Assembly (NCBI GenBank): GCA_028554795.2
Contig: CM068838.1
Span: 132,185,768-132,249,767 of the forward strand
Origin: Sinohyriopsis cumingii
Taxonomy: Eukaryota; Mollusca; Bivalvia; Unionida; Unionidae
Direction of reading: 5' to 3'
DNA: 64,000 nt
Shown: positions 8,126 through 21,500 of the stretch, piece by piece
Numbering within the stretch: position 1 is the stretch's first letter
Layout: each line of letters starts with the position of its first letter
Translations under genes and position numbers: made by a program
The notes under the pieces: generated by a model
What the model was told of the DNA's origin: nothing
Seen by the model: only the letters and a program-made list of their open reading frames with translations
Databases searched by the model: none

Positions 8126-9719
8126 ACACAGCCGAAGCTCATGTTACAGGGTGGTGGTGTTATCTAGAGGATAATCAACCTTGGTGTTATTGGCTGGATC
8201 AAGTGAATAATAATAAATATGAAATTAATGGATCGAATAAATGGAGATCTGAGCAGAGAAATAGAATAGGACAACATGAGCCCCTGTATATAAAACATAA
8301 GAATTTCATCAATTAGATAACAAAATAAAATTGTGCAAGACATTTGTAGGATACACTTCTACTAGAAAATAGGTGCTAAAAGCTTTCAAAAAATGCATTT
8401 AGCAGTTCCTTCTGCACAGACATAACATGATGACAGATTTCATCATAAAATTGAGTGAACATTCAAACTTAATTGTCCAGCATGACTGCATAACCTAATG
8501 TCTGCGGGACACTCCAGATTCACCACTGGTAGTAGGTTAGGGTCAGCCTATTCCTACAGGCTACTCGTGTGATGCTGCCAACAATGACCTCTCTCTTTTG
8601 CATCCAGCCTCTTAGGGGTCCTCAACTGCAATATGGAACATACATGTATTTCTTCTACATAACCCAGGCGTGGAGCTACTCCTTGTTAAAATAGATAAAT
8701 ATGCAATCTAAATAGAAATAGTGGTCCTTACTACTTGGACAGAACACCATCTTTGCTCTTGTTATATCAGATATCATGATATGGTAATTCAAGCAGACAT
8801 TAATTCAGATATGGTTCCAGGTCACAAGCTTTGCATACCATGGAGTAATTTTTGTGTACATACCATGGAGTAATTTTTGTATACATACCATGGAGTAATT
8901 TTTGTGTACATACCACTTCATTAAATAGTAGAGGTACTTAATGTATTCCCTTAATAAATTCAGCTACCATATAAATTCTAGCACAGTTCCTTCCATAAAA
9001 GTATAATAGTACAGGAAGATTAGTATATCTCTCTGAAAGACTATTTAACATCACTAATTGATATGTAGCACAGTGTGGCTTCACTTAATAAAACAATTAA
9101 GCCCCTGCTATATGAACTATTAATCACTATCTTAACTAAACTTGGACACATGTATGCATACTGTTGACAATAAATAGCCATCATTGTTACTCCAGTGCTA
9201 ATATACTGCTAATCAATTCTTGGTTAAAAGAATTCACATCTTAATCCTACAAATAAATTAACGAAATTCACTTCTTGTCTTAACTACATGTACATTATTT
9301 GCTAAATAAGAATATCAATTCCTAGCATACATGGTTTGTATGACATATAAACAAATAAATTCAAGCAGTTTTCTCAAAAACTCCTTATCAAGAAAATAAT
9401 GTATAAAATTGTTAGAATACATGGTCGTGTAACATTCGAGACAAATGAATTCAAACGATTATCTTCAGACTCCTATCAAAGAAAATTTGTGTGAAACAAA
9501 GACATAAATTCAAACAGTTATCTTTAGACTCTTATCAAAAAAAAATTTGTATGAAACGAAGACATGGTACTTTGCTCTGTTTTCAACTTTCTTGAGAGTT
9601 GTTTCGTATTTCCTTTGGAAATTTTTATGAGCAAAGTGCTCTCTACTTCTTCCTTGGAGTCATGATCTCAACTAGACTAGTTTTGCGGTGTAAGACAATT
9701 ATTAAAACACAAAACTTTG
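8126..9719. other. No gene seen; short tandem repeats
   Basis: AT-rich sequence between the two LINE-A parts. It holds three perfect or near-perfect 25-bp units at 8835-8909 and about three diverged units of roughly 70 bp (motif AAATTCAAGCAGTT or AAATTCAAACAGTTAT) at 9350-9565. Nothing coding was recognised. Confidence 0.6.
8835..8909. repeat. 25-bp tandem repeat, 3 copies
   Basis: Unit ATACCATGGAGTAATTTTTG plus TGTAC, repeated at 8835, 8860 and 8885 with one base change. Confidence 0.9.
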
Positions 9720-10228
9720 CATGGAGACACACCCTTAATTGTTACTTTGTATGGAGACACACCCTTAATTGTTACTTTTTATGGAGACACACCCTTAATT
9801 GTTACTTTGCATGGAGACACACTTTAATTGTTACTTTGCATGGAGACACACCCTTAATTGTTACTTTGCATGGAGATGCACCCATAACTGTTACTTTGCA
9901 TGGAGACACACCCTTAATTGTTACTTTGCATGGAGACACACCCTTAACTGTTACTTTGCATGGAGACACACCCTTAATTGTTACTTTGCATGGAGACACA
10001 CCCTTAATTGTTACTTTGCATGGAGACACACCCTTAATTGTTACTTTGCATGGAGACACACCCTTAATTGTTACTTTGCATGGAGACACACTTTAATTGT
10101 TACTTTGCATGGAGACACACCCTTAATTGTTACTTTGCATGGAGACACACCCTTAATTGTTACTTTGCATGGAGACACACCCTTAATTGTTACTTTGCAT
10201 GGAGACATACCCTTAATTGTTACTTTGC
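9720..10228. repeat. 30-bp minisatellite, about 17 copies
   Basis: Unit starts CATGGAGACACACCCTTAAT and ends TGTTACTTTG; 30 bp, highly uniform, with two units shortened to CACACTTTAATT. Because 30 is divisible by three the array reads open in several frames on both strands; those frames are not genes. Confidence 0.95.
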
Positions 10229-10635
10229 CAATCCAGATTTTAGTTTTATTTAACCACCAAAATTAAAAACGCCTGTCAAGGTTAGAAACATACATATTTT
10301 CTCTTAATAAACTGATCTCAGCAAGTTTTAACTTATGACAAATGTTTCAGCAAGTACAAATGCCTTTCCTGCAACATTTGACACACTGGCATTTTCTCTA
10401 TAACTGGAACAAAATTCACTTCTTTTGACCAATTGGCCTGACAGTTATCAAACAGAATTTCATTAAAAATTAAATATGTTTACAACAGGCATATTAAATC
10501 TTGGTCCTTAACACCTGCTTTGGATTAAGCATAGTCATTAATCACATAATCAACTTAAATGGTTATGTGTCACAATGCCAGGAGCCAAGTTTCCTCCATT
10601 ATGTGTTCCTAGAACATCTAAAAAATTCACATTTA
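10229..10635. other. No gene seen
   Basis: AT-rich sequence between the 30-bp minisatellite and the second LINE-A part; no coding or repeat signal recognised. Confidence 0.5.
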
Positions 10636-12225
10636 CAGCTTGAATGCAGCATAAGTGTGTTTATCTTGCAAGATGTTGATGATAGTTTTTATACTTTACA
10701 CCAATGATGTTGCTAATTGTGCTGATACAATAAAGCTACATCAGGACCAGATAAATGTTATTGAATGTTTTTGTGATGAAACTGGTATGATGGTTAATCT
10801 CAATAAAACTAGATCATTGTTTTCAGAAATGGGGGATATCTCAAGCAAAACAAGGTTTTGGTTTTTATTGAGTGTGCCTTACTACAGGTTTATGGGTCTG
10901 TTTTTCACTCCAAAGTTTGGACAAAAGCTAAGCAGATCTTAGTGGCTCAGGCAAAGAGAGCTCCTTGAAGGACTTTGAATTATCAAAAATGATTGGGTAG
11001 TTTTAGTGTAGCAGTTGCTTGTAGAATAGAGTATATTGAATTATTGCAATACAACTTTTTTTAAAATGGTATTTAGTTGTTCCTGTAACTATCAATAATG
11101 CAGTTGTGTTAGGGGAGTGTACCTCATATTTTTTACAATGTATTGAATATTGGCATGCTAACTGCACCAGTGCTGTTAAATGTTGGAAAAATTGGATGAA
11201 ATCAACTGTGTCACCTGGGCTACCAAGTTAAAGACTTGTTATTTCTCTCGGTTTTGGGTATGTCTTGCTAAGTCAAGATGTTGGAGATGAAAAGCAATTT
11301 TTCTCCCTATTTTTGCAAAGAAATAATTCATCATTCCAAAACTAGCAAAGTGATATTAATAATTCACATGAATGTGTTTTCTATCATGTGTAAAACTGAA
11401 TTAGAACTGGAAAATTACTAATCATGTGGATTATCATATTTTGTTCAGAGGTTCCTTGCTAAATTTAGGTGCTCAGTGCACATGCTGAATATAGAGACAG
11501 GTAGGCACAGTAGGAGAGAAATAATAGGGGCTGTAACTTATTGTTGTTGTTGTTGTTGTGGGGTTTAACGCCATTTTTCAACACACGATAGGCTATACAT
11601 GGCGGCCAGTATTAATAGTGGAAGAAGAACCCGGAAAACCCTGGAAAGAACCACCGACCCACGAGAAGCTACTGGCAAGCTTTCTCACATGCCCACATTG
11701 GCTGAATCTTAGACTCGAACCGCCGCAGACAGAGGTAAGATGGCAGTGATCTGTAACGAAGAGCGCTTTAGACCACTCGGCCACTCGGGGCCCCGGCTGT
11801 AACTTATGCATGAAAAATAATGTTTATTTGGTAGAAGATGAATTCCATTTTGTTTGTGTTTGTCCAGCATATGGCCGTTTAAGAAAGAAATATTTTAATG
11901 ATAAGTTTATCATGTCTCTCTGTAGAAAAATTTGTATTCCTTATGAGTCATAGTAATTTAGTAATTATAAGAAATCTTTCTTACTATATCAGTTTGGCTT
12001 TTTTTTGGGGGGGGGGAACAGTTTGACAGCTCATATGAATTGGGAATTATATACTTAGTGGCAATAACACCTTTATAATATTATGCACTGATTTTGTGTA
12101 GGAAATTATGTATGTATACTCGTGTTGAACACAACATTTAATTTCTGTATTCCATGGTGCACACGATATTTACATGTATTGCATTTTGTAATATAGGCCT
12201 AAATTGCTGAATAAGGTATTATTAT
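10636..12225 (+). mobile_element. LINE-A fragment, RT palm to 3' end (copy 1, part 2)
   Basis: Decayed C-terminal half of the same LINE family. Broken frames read DVANCADT (just after the YADD position, here altered to YTND), CDETGMMVNLNKT and, past a SINE insertion, DEFHFVFVCPAY with LRKKYFND. The 3' untranslated part (about 12040-12225) matches the reverse complement of 34.09-34.26 kb, including GTAATAT-GGCC and a terminal ATT repeat, so this marks the true 3' end. Many frameshifts and stops; interrupted by SINE-B at 11541-11794. Confidence 0.8.
11541..11794 (-). mobile_element. SINE-B with 12-bp target duplication
   Basis: Full-length tRNA-derived SINE on the minus strand. The head at the right end reads GGCCGAGTGGTCTAAAGCGC (tRNA-Leu-like, box A) with a box B GGTTCGAGTCT; the tail at the left end is (CAA)n. 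The 12-bp duplication GGCTGTAACTTA flanks it exactly (11529-11540 and 11795-11806), and the LINE-A frame resumes on the far side. Confidence 0.95.
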
Positions 12226-15200
12226 TATTTATTGGTATTTTCCAAGATGTGGGAAGTTGACATAGTCTCGGACTGTGATTCCGTAGGTAAGTACAATCAG
12301 CAATAGCAGATGCAGCCGTCTTAGGCGGTCTCGGACCTATCATGTCAAATCATTTGGAAACATCCATGTGTTCTAGGCACATGTACATGTAATTCAAAAC
12401 AAACTCCAAACTTGTGTCAGGAATTTCACATTTATTGTCATTTGGAAATTTTGTGGATTGAAAGAAATTTTAGTTCTGAATGATCATAGTCCAACTTACT
12501 TAATTTTAGAGGCAATTTAAACAAAGAATTCATTGAAAATATTTGCAATGTGATCAGGATTAAAAGAAATCATTAATTAGTGATGATATATCTGTCTTAT
12601 TTTTGCACTTGGCTCCATATTCCTGACACATTTTCCAGGTAGTTTTGGCATTGTTTTTGTTGCCATCAAGAATTTTTAGTGGTGGTGACACTGTGCTTGT
12701 TTAATCATTTTGCTTTATTTTTCATCCATTGTGTTATATGTTTCATAAAATCCTAATATTGTCAGAAATTTGATAAGTAAGATAATGTGAAAATTCAATT
12801 TGAGGAACCAAAATTGTTGAGAAATTTAGTGAAACAAGGCCTGAAACTGGAGCCCATATTGTCAACTTAATGTACATGTAATACATGAATTCACTATTAT
12901 TTGTGAATAACATCACGCAAACAAATCAGTATGAAGAGCATTTTCAAGTGAAATAATAATTGTAAACTGACTGTATTGTAATTTTTGTACTGCATTTTCA
13001 AACAAGTGTTTTTTTGTGATATTCTGTCCATCCATCTATCAGTACTTATACAGCGTCATTGAACTCTAATACCATTAAAGCTAGACACATGAAACTTGGG
13101 TCAGTTATAGTTCTATACATGTTGATTCTGCAAGATATTTTGTAATTTCGATTATATACTTGATGTGTGGCTATAGGGGGTAGGGATGATTAAAAATTGT
13201 GAGACATTGGTTTGAGAATGGACAGGATTTATAAGTTATCCAATTGTCAATACATATAGGACTGGAATCCCTGAGTGATTCTCCAGGGTCTTTTCATTTC
13301 CCCAGGAATCAATCCCAGGGATATTTACATACAGTACAAAATGTTGTGATCCCCACCCTAAATCTATATATTTACATTTGTTGAAGACAAATTTATGCAT
13401 GCAACTGACCTTGGCCCCCAGTCTATCCCTACACCCAGAGGCTAAAAGCCTGGGGTCATAACTTGGAAGCTATAGTGTTATGTATATTTAATTTAATTGT
13501 TTGTTTTATTTGTTTTTAAAATTATTATTACATGCTATTGTAATGTAACATTGCATGCTGGACTTGACCTTGTCCAAAATTGAGTTCAATTCTAATTGAG
13601 CTGATTAGCTTTTTTTAAAATTTCATTTTATGTAAACAACTAATACATAGCTAAATTTTTCTCTATTTGTATGGGCTTAATATCAGGCTTATTATTAGTA
13701 GAAGATGTAAATATGTTTATTTGGGTCAGGGTTTTTGACTTTCCTAAGTGAATATTACAGGTTATGGTTTTGATTTTGTAAACATCAGGATCATTCATTA
13801 GGTAATCTTTTTATATAGAAAATGCAAATTTTGACTTGAGGTCAAGTCAAACTTTATAATCTTGTTATCGTAAGGACTTGGTCATTTGTGCTTTAACATC
13901 TAGCACTTTCAAGTTGTATATTATATGTTGTGATCAGTATTTTTGGGCTGGAATCTCTTTTGTTCAAATGATTGAATTCAAGTGGTTATTTTCTCTGGCA
14001 ATACAAAAGTGCTTTGATAAATTTCTTGGATATATTCACTGGAATATTTACTGAATTCAAACCTGGAATTATTGTGATTCAACAAAAGACACAGCCACAC
14101 TTAAATTGCTACCACAGATGCATCATTGACTTCAGGTTTTGGATTTCATCTGGACTTATACTAAATTTTTTTCAGGACTTTAAATTAGTAGGACTTGTGT
14201 CTGTAATTCTTGGATTATTTTGGGATTTATTCACAATAACATAAGTTGTTTTTTTTCTTCTCATTTTCACATTGTTTTCTAGGGAAATAAAATCATTTGT
14301 TAAATTTTTCAAAACCAGTTGTCTTTCACTTTTTTTGAGAGCATAGACTGATAACAATCCCCTTCTATGACCATGTGTGTAGTTATTAGGCATGAAAATA
14401 TAAATTTCTAAATGTGACTGAATCGGGCTTTTGGGGTTCATTCTAATCCCCAAGTACCAGGACCCTTGGTCCTAAATATTAACATACCCTTCCAGTAGTC
14501 ATGTGTATTCTTAACACCAGACAAAAAATTATGTGTTTCCAGTCAGCCAAAAAATTGCATTAAATATGATGTTAAAAAACAACCCTAATTTTAAAACCAT
14601 TATACGTGTAATAGGAAATTCACTTTTGTTTCTTGCTGTCCTTACTGGAAATGAAGAGACTATTACACATACCTAACTGACATTGGCCCCTTGAGGAGTT
14701 CTTACTCTCTGGGATATATCCTATAAAATTACTCTTCAGACATAGTATTCTAGTGAATATTGCTGGATATAGCACCATTCTGTTCCAGACTTTAACTTGG
14801 ATAATTATTTGGTTACAGGACTCTTGAAGTTAATTTCAGTCCTCTGGTCACCAAATTTGTTTAATAAGGTCACAGTGAAAGTCCTAGGTGAATAAAATTA
14901 GTTTGATTTAATGTACTTTTTCATTGTTTCCTCATTTTTAACATTATTCAATGTTAGTGCTTTGAACTGCTTACAAGCAACATTATTGCAAAGTTTATAT
15001 TGCTACCAGAACAAAACTTCTTGAGAAATCGAAAACTGGATTGGTTTTGTAGTTCGTATGCCAGTGTACTGTACTGTGCTTGTTTGCTTATATTTTTAAT
15101 GTTTTTTCTTTTTTTATAGGAATGTCACACATGAAAATAAATGTCTTAATGTTATCAATGGTGCATCTAAACTGTCAGCATTGTGATGTCAAAGGACCTT

Positions 15201-15361
15201 TCATGCTCTGTTTGGCCACAGGTGACCAAGCTATCGAGGGATGAAAGGTCTTGAATTTTGGTAAAAGTTTATGGTCAGAAGGTTGGATAGTAATATTTGA
15301 CAATCACAAAACAGTGTTCTTGGGTATGCATAGTATAGCTCTGTATAATTCATCATTTCAG
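12226..15361. other. No gene seen upstream of TEP exon 1
   Basis: AT-rich non-coding sequence. It should contain or precede the missing signal-peptide exon of the TEP gene, but no convincing exon with the required phase was found. A strong acceptor-like polypyrimidine tract ends at 15120 (see rejected items). Confidence 0.5.
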
Positions 15362-15555
15362 GTCATATATAGTGGCAGCACCATCCATATTAAGACCAGG
15401 TGATAACTACGGTGTCAGCATAGCATTGTTCAATGTTGCCAGCGAGAATGTCACAATTAGCGCATCTCTGCAACAAGGATTAGCAGAAGGTTCCGCTCTG
15501 CTATGGGACTCCACCATTTCATCAGAGCCTGCTACAAAGACAGCCTCCATTCAGC
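15362..15555 (+). CDS. TEP/CD109 gene, exon encoding MG1 start
   Basis: Acceptor TTTCAG at 15356-15361, donor GTAAGT at 15556. One leading base completes a codon from an unseen exon, then 64 codons, then one base. Encodes VAAPSILRPGDNYGVSIALF followed by a beta-rich MG1 stretch with an NVT glycosylation site. The frame stays open past the donor for about 100 bp, but the match to the family stops there. Confidence 0.9.
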
Positions 15556-18500
15556 GTAAGTCACAGCTTTACAATTCAAAGGATGACATGCAACCTAATA
15601 CTCTACACTTTTTGGTCCCAGCTGTAATCTGTGGATGGGGTATAAGATGTTTCTGATGTTAGTTCATCAATTATGTGCACCTGCCTGCCCCCAGAACTGA
15701 AATTTTGATCCCGTCTAATTTTTTGTTAGGTTTTTATCACTAAAATTTAGAACAGCTTTTAATCTGCACTGTCATTACTGTGCTGACATTATTTTAAACC
15801 GTATACCTGCTTATTCATGAATTACAGTATCTCAGATGATTTCTGGTTTTGTTAACTGATTTTTCAGTGGCGAGTTTGGACAGATGGAACGATGCTCAGA
15901 ATCTCATTTCACGTGTATGCTTGATACATCCAAGCTGATTCTCCCTAGTGTTCATAATATTTGATATAAAAAAAGATTTATGCCAACTACAGTAATGTAA
16001 TGCCTGTGGTTAAATTACACAATGTTGTCAGGAACAGACATGTCTTCTAGAGACATTTTTAGTCATCTAATCTGCTTTTTTATCAACAATTGTGACATTA
16101 TGACTATTTATATCCTTCTTTGAAACTGTCCACTACATAGGACTGACATTGTCCATTTGTTGATCAGTTCTTATCAGACTTCTTTTTATGGCACATACTT
16201 GGAGCAGTTGGACATTGGGCATAGGATATCCCAAATCTCTTATTAAATTGCTGTGGATTTTGTTTATATAATTAAAAAAATGTAACAAAGTAAAATACTG
16301 AGGTCATTGTGTCTAGTTTACATTTTATTTCTTTGTTGGACATTCAGGAAAGGTGGTGCAGACTAAACTTAATTCAGAAGTAATGGGTCTAGTTTGTATA
16401 GTTTTTTTCTAGGATTGTCATCAGCAAAGCTTGTTGCATCTCAGGTAGCAGCAGGGAAGGTGAACAAACCATTTTTAGAAGGGTCCATTTGTGAAAAAAA
16501 AGCTTTCTAATAAAAATAAAAATAGAAGGTCAATAACGTCAAACTGAAGCCTGTAACTGACCGAGATTTTCTCAAATTGGGTTAGCTCATTTTGTTACTT
16601 TATATTTGATGCTTATGTTTTTCAAATTTTTATGCGTGTTTGATTACCTACCTGGACACTCAATTTTTGTTATCACCCTCCCTGCTGCTGTCTCTTAACT
16701 GAAAACTTTTTCAAGACCTACACAATATTGTGACCTTAGGATCATGTAAATTTATTGTGATAAATATGTGTAGGGTAGCTTGAGCACGTGAAAAGAAGTT
16801 TGCGAACTTAATCATATCCATATCCCCTGAACACCAAGTCTGATGAATGTTTTGCAGAGTATGTGTTTCAACTCCAATAAACACAACAAAAATATTGCAG
16901 TTACCTCTGATCCCTTCAGGTATTTGTGTATATTACTGAGTAACATAAATCACATGTGTTTTTGTGCCTGCTTCGAGAAAATATCTGAGTTGGATTTGAT
17001 TGTTTGTCCAGCATCACATCTTCATATACCATGAGATTATTAATAAATCCATCAAGGTAATCTACAGATGGGGCTTCATCAATATCGGTGATAAAATCTA
17101 TAATATCATTGCAATTCTTGTCCAATATTTTCGCGTTTTTTATTAAAATCTTTAACTGCATCATATAACTTATCCTAACTTGAGCCATCTCATTATCAGA
17201 TTTAGCAACAATTGTGCCTTATCAGACCCAGATGGACCTATGATAATTGCTCTGATAGAATTTGGTAGTGCTGGGTGATGCTTGACTAACTTTTGCTTTC
17301 ACATTGCTGTGAAATCAATGAGATCCATGTTGTACAAATATAATAAATAATAATGGATTTATATTACGTTCATTGCAGAGCACCCACCCCCATAAATGGA
17401 TTAACAGCAATTATAAAAAATTAAAAACGCGCTCTTACAGGCAAGTTTGTGAAATGTGGTACAAGAAACACAAATTTATTTTATCTTGTATGAAAAAAGG
17501 TAGTGATATCACTGCTTCACTGGGAAAATTACCAGGAGCTCCAGGGGCTAAATATCCAGGAGAAAAACAACTTCCTGGATATAATTATTGTGGTCCTGGA
17601 ACCCGACTTGACAAGAAATATCAACCAAGACCTGGAGAGTGTCCAATAAATGCAATTGATCATGCATGCCACGTTCATGATGTAACGTATAAAAATAAAG
17701 ATTTACAACAATAATGTATTGCAGATGAGAAGTTTATTCACTTGTTAAATTCCATAAAAAAACAAATCTCTGAGAAAAACTGGCTAGCTTCCTAGTAAAA
17801 TCTGCGATGAAAGGTAAACTAGTGCTAGGATAATTAATCAGCCAATTATTACTATAATAATGAAATCGGTTTATTATAGCCCAGGAGGATATTGGAGGAG
17901 TAGAGCAGTGATTAGTAAACTTGCTGACGCAGCAAATGTCACACATTCTGTTGCTGCAGATTGGTTAGCATGACAGGCAATGTGGCAAATTTAACTACTG
18001 CTACCTAAAATAATTCAGTACGCACATTTTGATGTCAACACTCCAATGAAGTTCATCAAGGAGATAATTTGTTTTTACCACATGATACTATTAAAACTGG
18101 TAGACATCAATCACGCACATTCAAATACGCATTGGCTGTTGTTGACATTGCAAGCAGATATAAAGAAGCAGAACTAAAACAGCAACAGAAGTTGCATCTG
18201 CATTTCAGCGAATTTATCAACATGGTGGTCTACGATGGCGACAGTTGCTACAGGTTGATCTTGGCAAGGAATTTCTTGGTGCAGTATCATCTCAGATGAA
18301 AAAACATAACATCAAAATCAGACTAGGACATATCGCAATTCATCGCGATCAGGCAATTGTTGAACAATTTAATCGAACACTTGCTGAGCGGTTATTTGGA
18401 TATCAGTATGCAAAGGAAATAATTCAGAAACACAAGAGATCTCATGAATGGTTTGCAAGACTGCCAAGTATAATAGCTGTGTTAATTAATGAAATTACTA

Positions 18501-21500
18501 ATGCAATTTCTATGAAACCCATTAATGCGATCACAAAAAAACATATACCAATACAATGACATGAATCTTTCTCAAAACAACCAGTATTAGGTAATGTGAC
18601 TATAAGATATATATATGAACCTGGTGAACTTGAAGGGGGTAAAAAAAAGAGCAACTGATCCTATTCAGAGTGTGACGACACATCAAATTTGGTAAGATCC
18701 ATGGGTAAACCTGCAAGCTACAGACTAGATTCAACTGCTGAACGTGGATTTGTACATGAACAATTACAAGTAGCTATATCTATTAACATAGAGACAGCGA
18801 AGAAATCAAATTTCCTTCGATGTATAAAGCTGCCAAATATTTTGATATTTACAGTGCTTCTGTCATGGTTCCCATGCTACTGGGAAATTGGGAAATAGTT
18901 GGGAAAAATGAAAAAAAAGATCCCACGACCTTGAAAAGTCCATGAATTTTGCAAATATTGATGAAAGTCAGGAAAAACCTGGGAATTTTCCGCCACCACT
19001 TGATGCCAGTAAAATCACGTAATTGAGTCATAACTAAACTGATCATGAGTTAAATTTAGTTCTAACCAGAATATTTGGAGGGTGCAGTATGATCATTTTG
19101 GTGCATGTAATAAACATATCTGCTGAGTCAATCCAAATGCCCAGTGGATTAGATTCGTCTAGTAGACTTTTATTTTCAAAGTCTGCTCAATATCCATATC
19201 TTTCCTTACACTGAAGGAATGAAAACCAGTCTAGCATCACAAGAGGCCAACATGGTGGCAGCAAAAGGGTACCGCTTGCCGGATGGCCTAGCAAACTTTA
19301 AATGTTGTTATATCAATTTCACTTTTTTATCAGAAATTTTTGAGTATTAAAGTCATTATCTCTTTAATTTGCTGAAAGACAAGATAAAACTACGGCGATG
19401 AAATTTGACCTGGTACTCGGGATTTGCATTGCTAGTTGCATGAATACACAAGTCTAACAACCCACATTTTCAAATGTTGTAGAGAAAAAAATACAAAAAT
19501 ATTAAATGAAAGTTGTATACTGGTTGTAATAAAAATACAAAAATGAAAGAACACAAAATTCTCCATATTTATATATTCCAAGAACAACTGCTAGAGTTTT
19601 GTTGCATAAAAATACTACCACGTTGACGTGTTCTGTGCTTGATAAATCAGACTGGCCAGATTGCAGGTTTTTATAAAATGTATCTGATTTTCATTTAATA
19701 TAATTGAATTTCTGTACAACATTATAAAGGAGTTTCTTGTTGATATGATGTGACTATTGGACTTCTGATGTTGTCATTGGAGATTTGTGAAGTCATGTGA
19801 TTAGTACTGCAAATGGCGAGTACTGGGTCAGATTTCATCTGTGCTGTAGTTTAGTCTTGTCTGTCTGCAGATTATCGACATAACAATTATATTACTTTCC
19901 ATTTCTGAGAAAATAAATCATTTTCATATCAATTTCATGCAGGTACAGTAGTCCCCCTCTTATGAGGCCACCCCTAATGCAGCAGGGAAGTGGCCTTATG
20001 ATGAGGGTGGCCCTTCTAGAGGGGGATGACAAATGCGAATAGTAAATACATATGAAGAAAGTCACAAATACATTTAATTCTAAGACATTTAATATTTTCA
20101 TTAAAAAATCACATGCACGTTGTGAAATAAATGTAAAACAAACTGTGTCATCATTTTCAAAAGAATGCTATGAATAACCATTGATATAGTTTTAAAACTG
20201 TCTTTATAATTATGTTACAGATCACATCATCTGTCACTTTGTTGGTAACAGTCTAAAAAACAAACCAGTCTCGTCACAATTAAAAATATCTTTGCTGTCA
20301 TATCCCCTGCATATATCGTTTAGACTTTTATTCCAATCTTCAACAACTTCATTATTAACATCAGCTGATTTTCCACTAAGGACAGAACACTTAATATTGT
20401 GTAGCACTTGAAATCTGTGCAACCATCCATTACTTGTGATAAAGTCGTCATATCCCAATTCAACTGACAATTGTTGCTTTTTCTTGTCATTCAAATCAGG
20501 ATACAAATGTCTCCTGGCTCAGTCTTCCTTTCTCTGTCCATTTCACCTTCCCACTTCTGCAGAATTGTTTCATTATCTTTCACGATATTGTTTATCTGAG
20601 TATTCCTGACATTAGTTTTCTGCTTGGATCCTCGACCCCCCCCCCCCCCCCCCGCGGTCAATTGAATTACTTTCACTTTCTCTTAAACTGTGAATTTTTC
20701 TTTCCCTTGATGACATGTTGATCTTTTTGCAGTAAGTTATTCATGTTGCCAACTACAATACTGATAAAACAATTTTGTATGCATCTAAACAAATTGTCGT
20801 GTGTTTTTAAAGGAAGTGATCTTGTCACGTGATTTGTTAGTCGCAGTCTGATACCCTATTGTTTTTATACATTTCTTTACACTAAGTGAGAGAAGCCAAA
20901 ACGGCTTTGATATGTACCATTAACATCATGCAGATTTGACCTCGCGGCCGTTAGGATTCGTAATTTTGACAATTATTGCCAGTAGTAATAGCCACTAATT
21001 ATCAAAGTGAACAAGCTCAACATCTTACTAAAAAGTGTCACAGGATGAAGCTGGGTTGGGACTGGATTAGGGAAGACACCAAAAGCAACTGCGTTTGCAA
21101 GATGTTTATTGATAAACGCCATTTAAATATTAACAAATCTGACACCATTATAAACAAAAATATAAGGAAAATTATAAAGTTCCTAACATGGAACTACCAA
21201 CAACCTGAGTACATTTTTGACAACATATACATATTGATATAACTCAATACACAATTCCTTGACACTAAGGGGAGTCATAAAGGCTATCAAACCATTTTCC
21301 TGCTGACTTGGGTATTGTACATCCATACTGCCACTTCTCAGCTATTACTACTGTTCAAAAATTGTAATCTTAACAATTATCAGAGTGACTAAACCGGACA
21401 TTTATGATAACACAGCAGTAAGGCTAATTGGATTACATGTACTTACCCTTTTGTATGGATTAAAATTTGAGTCTTTCTCGGTTTTTCTGGAATAAATTTG

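Larger units (their letters stand above)
16735..18863. mobile_element. Decayed Polinton/Maverick element 2 (ATPase, PLA2, integrase)
   Basis: Three adjacent pseudogenes of the classic Polinton set, with the packaging ATPase on minus and the phospholipase and integrase on plus. All carry stops and frameshifts. The right part is cut by a DNA transposon at 18864; coding-like sequence seems to resume after 22986, so the element may extend to about 25.1 kb. It sits in intron 1 of the TEP gene. No terminal repeats were recognised. Confidence 0.85.

Noticed and set aside
9720..10228. CRISPR-like arrays
   Set aside because: All arrays here are uninterrupted tandem repeats without unique spacers, in a eukaryotic genome, with no cas genes.
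9599..10266. Frames of 95-165 codons in the 30-bp minisatellite
   Set aside because: Unit length is ten codons, so stops are absent by periodicity; no non-repeat protein content.
11558..11811. Short frames with peptides such as IGYTWRPVLIVEEEPGKPW, also at 40426-40668 and 54325-54513
   Set aside because: They lie wholly inside SINE-B copies and recur because the SINE recurs.
15121..15221. Possible signal-peptide exon of the TEP gene after a strong polypyrimidine tract
   Set aside because: Its only plausible donor leaves one base, but the exon at 15362 needs two; the encoded peptide is also not a convincing signal peptide.
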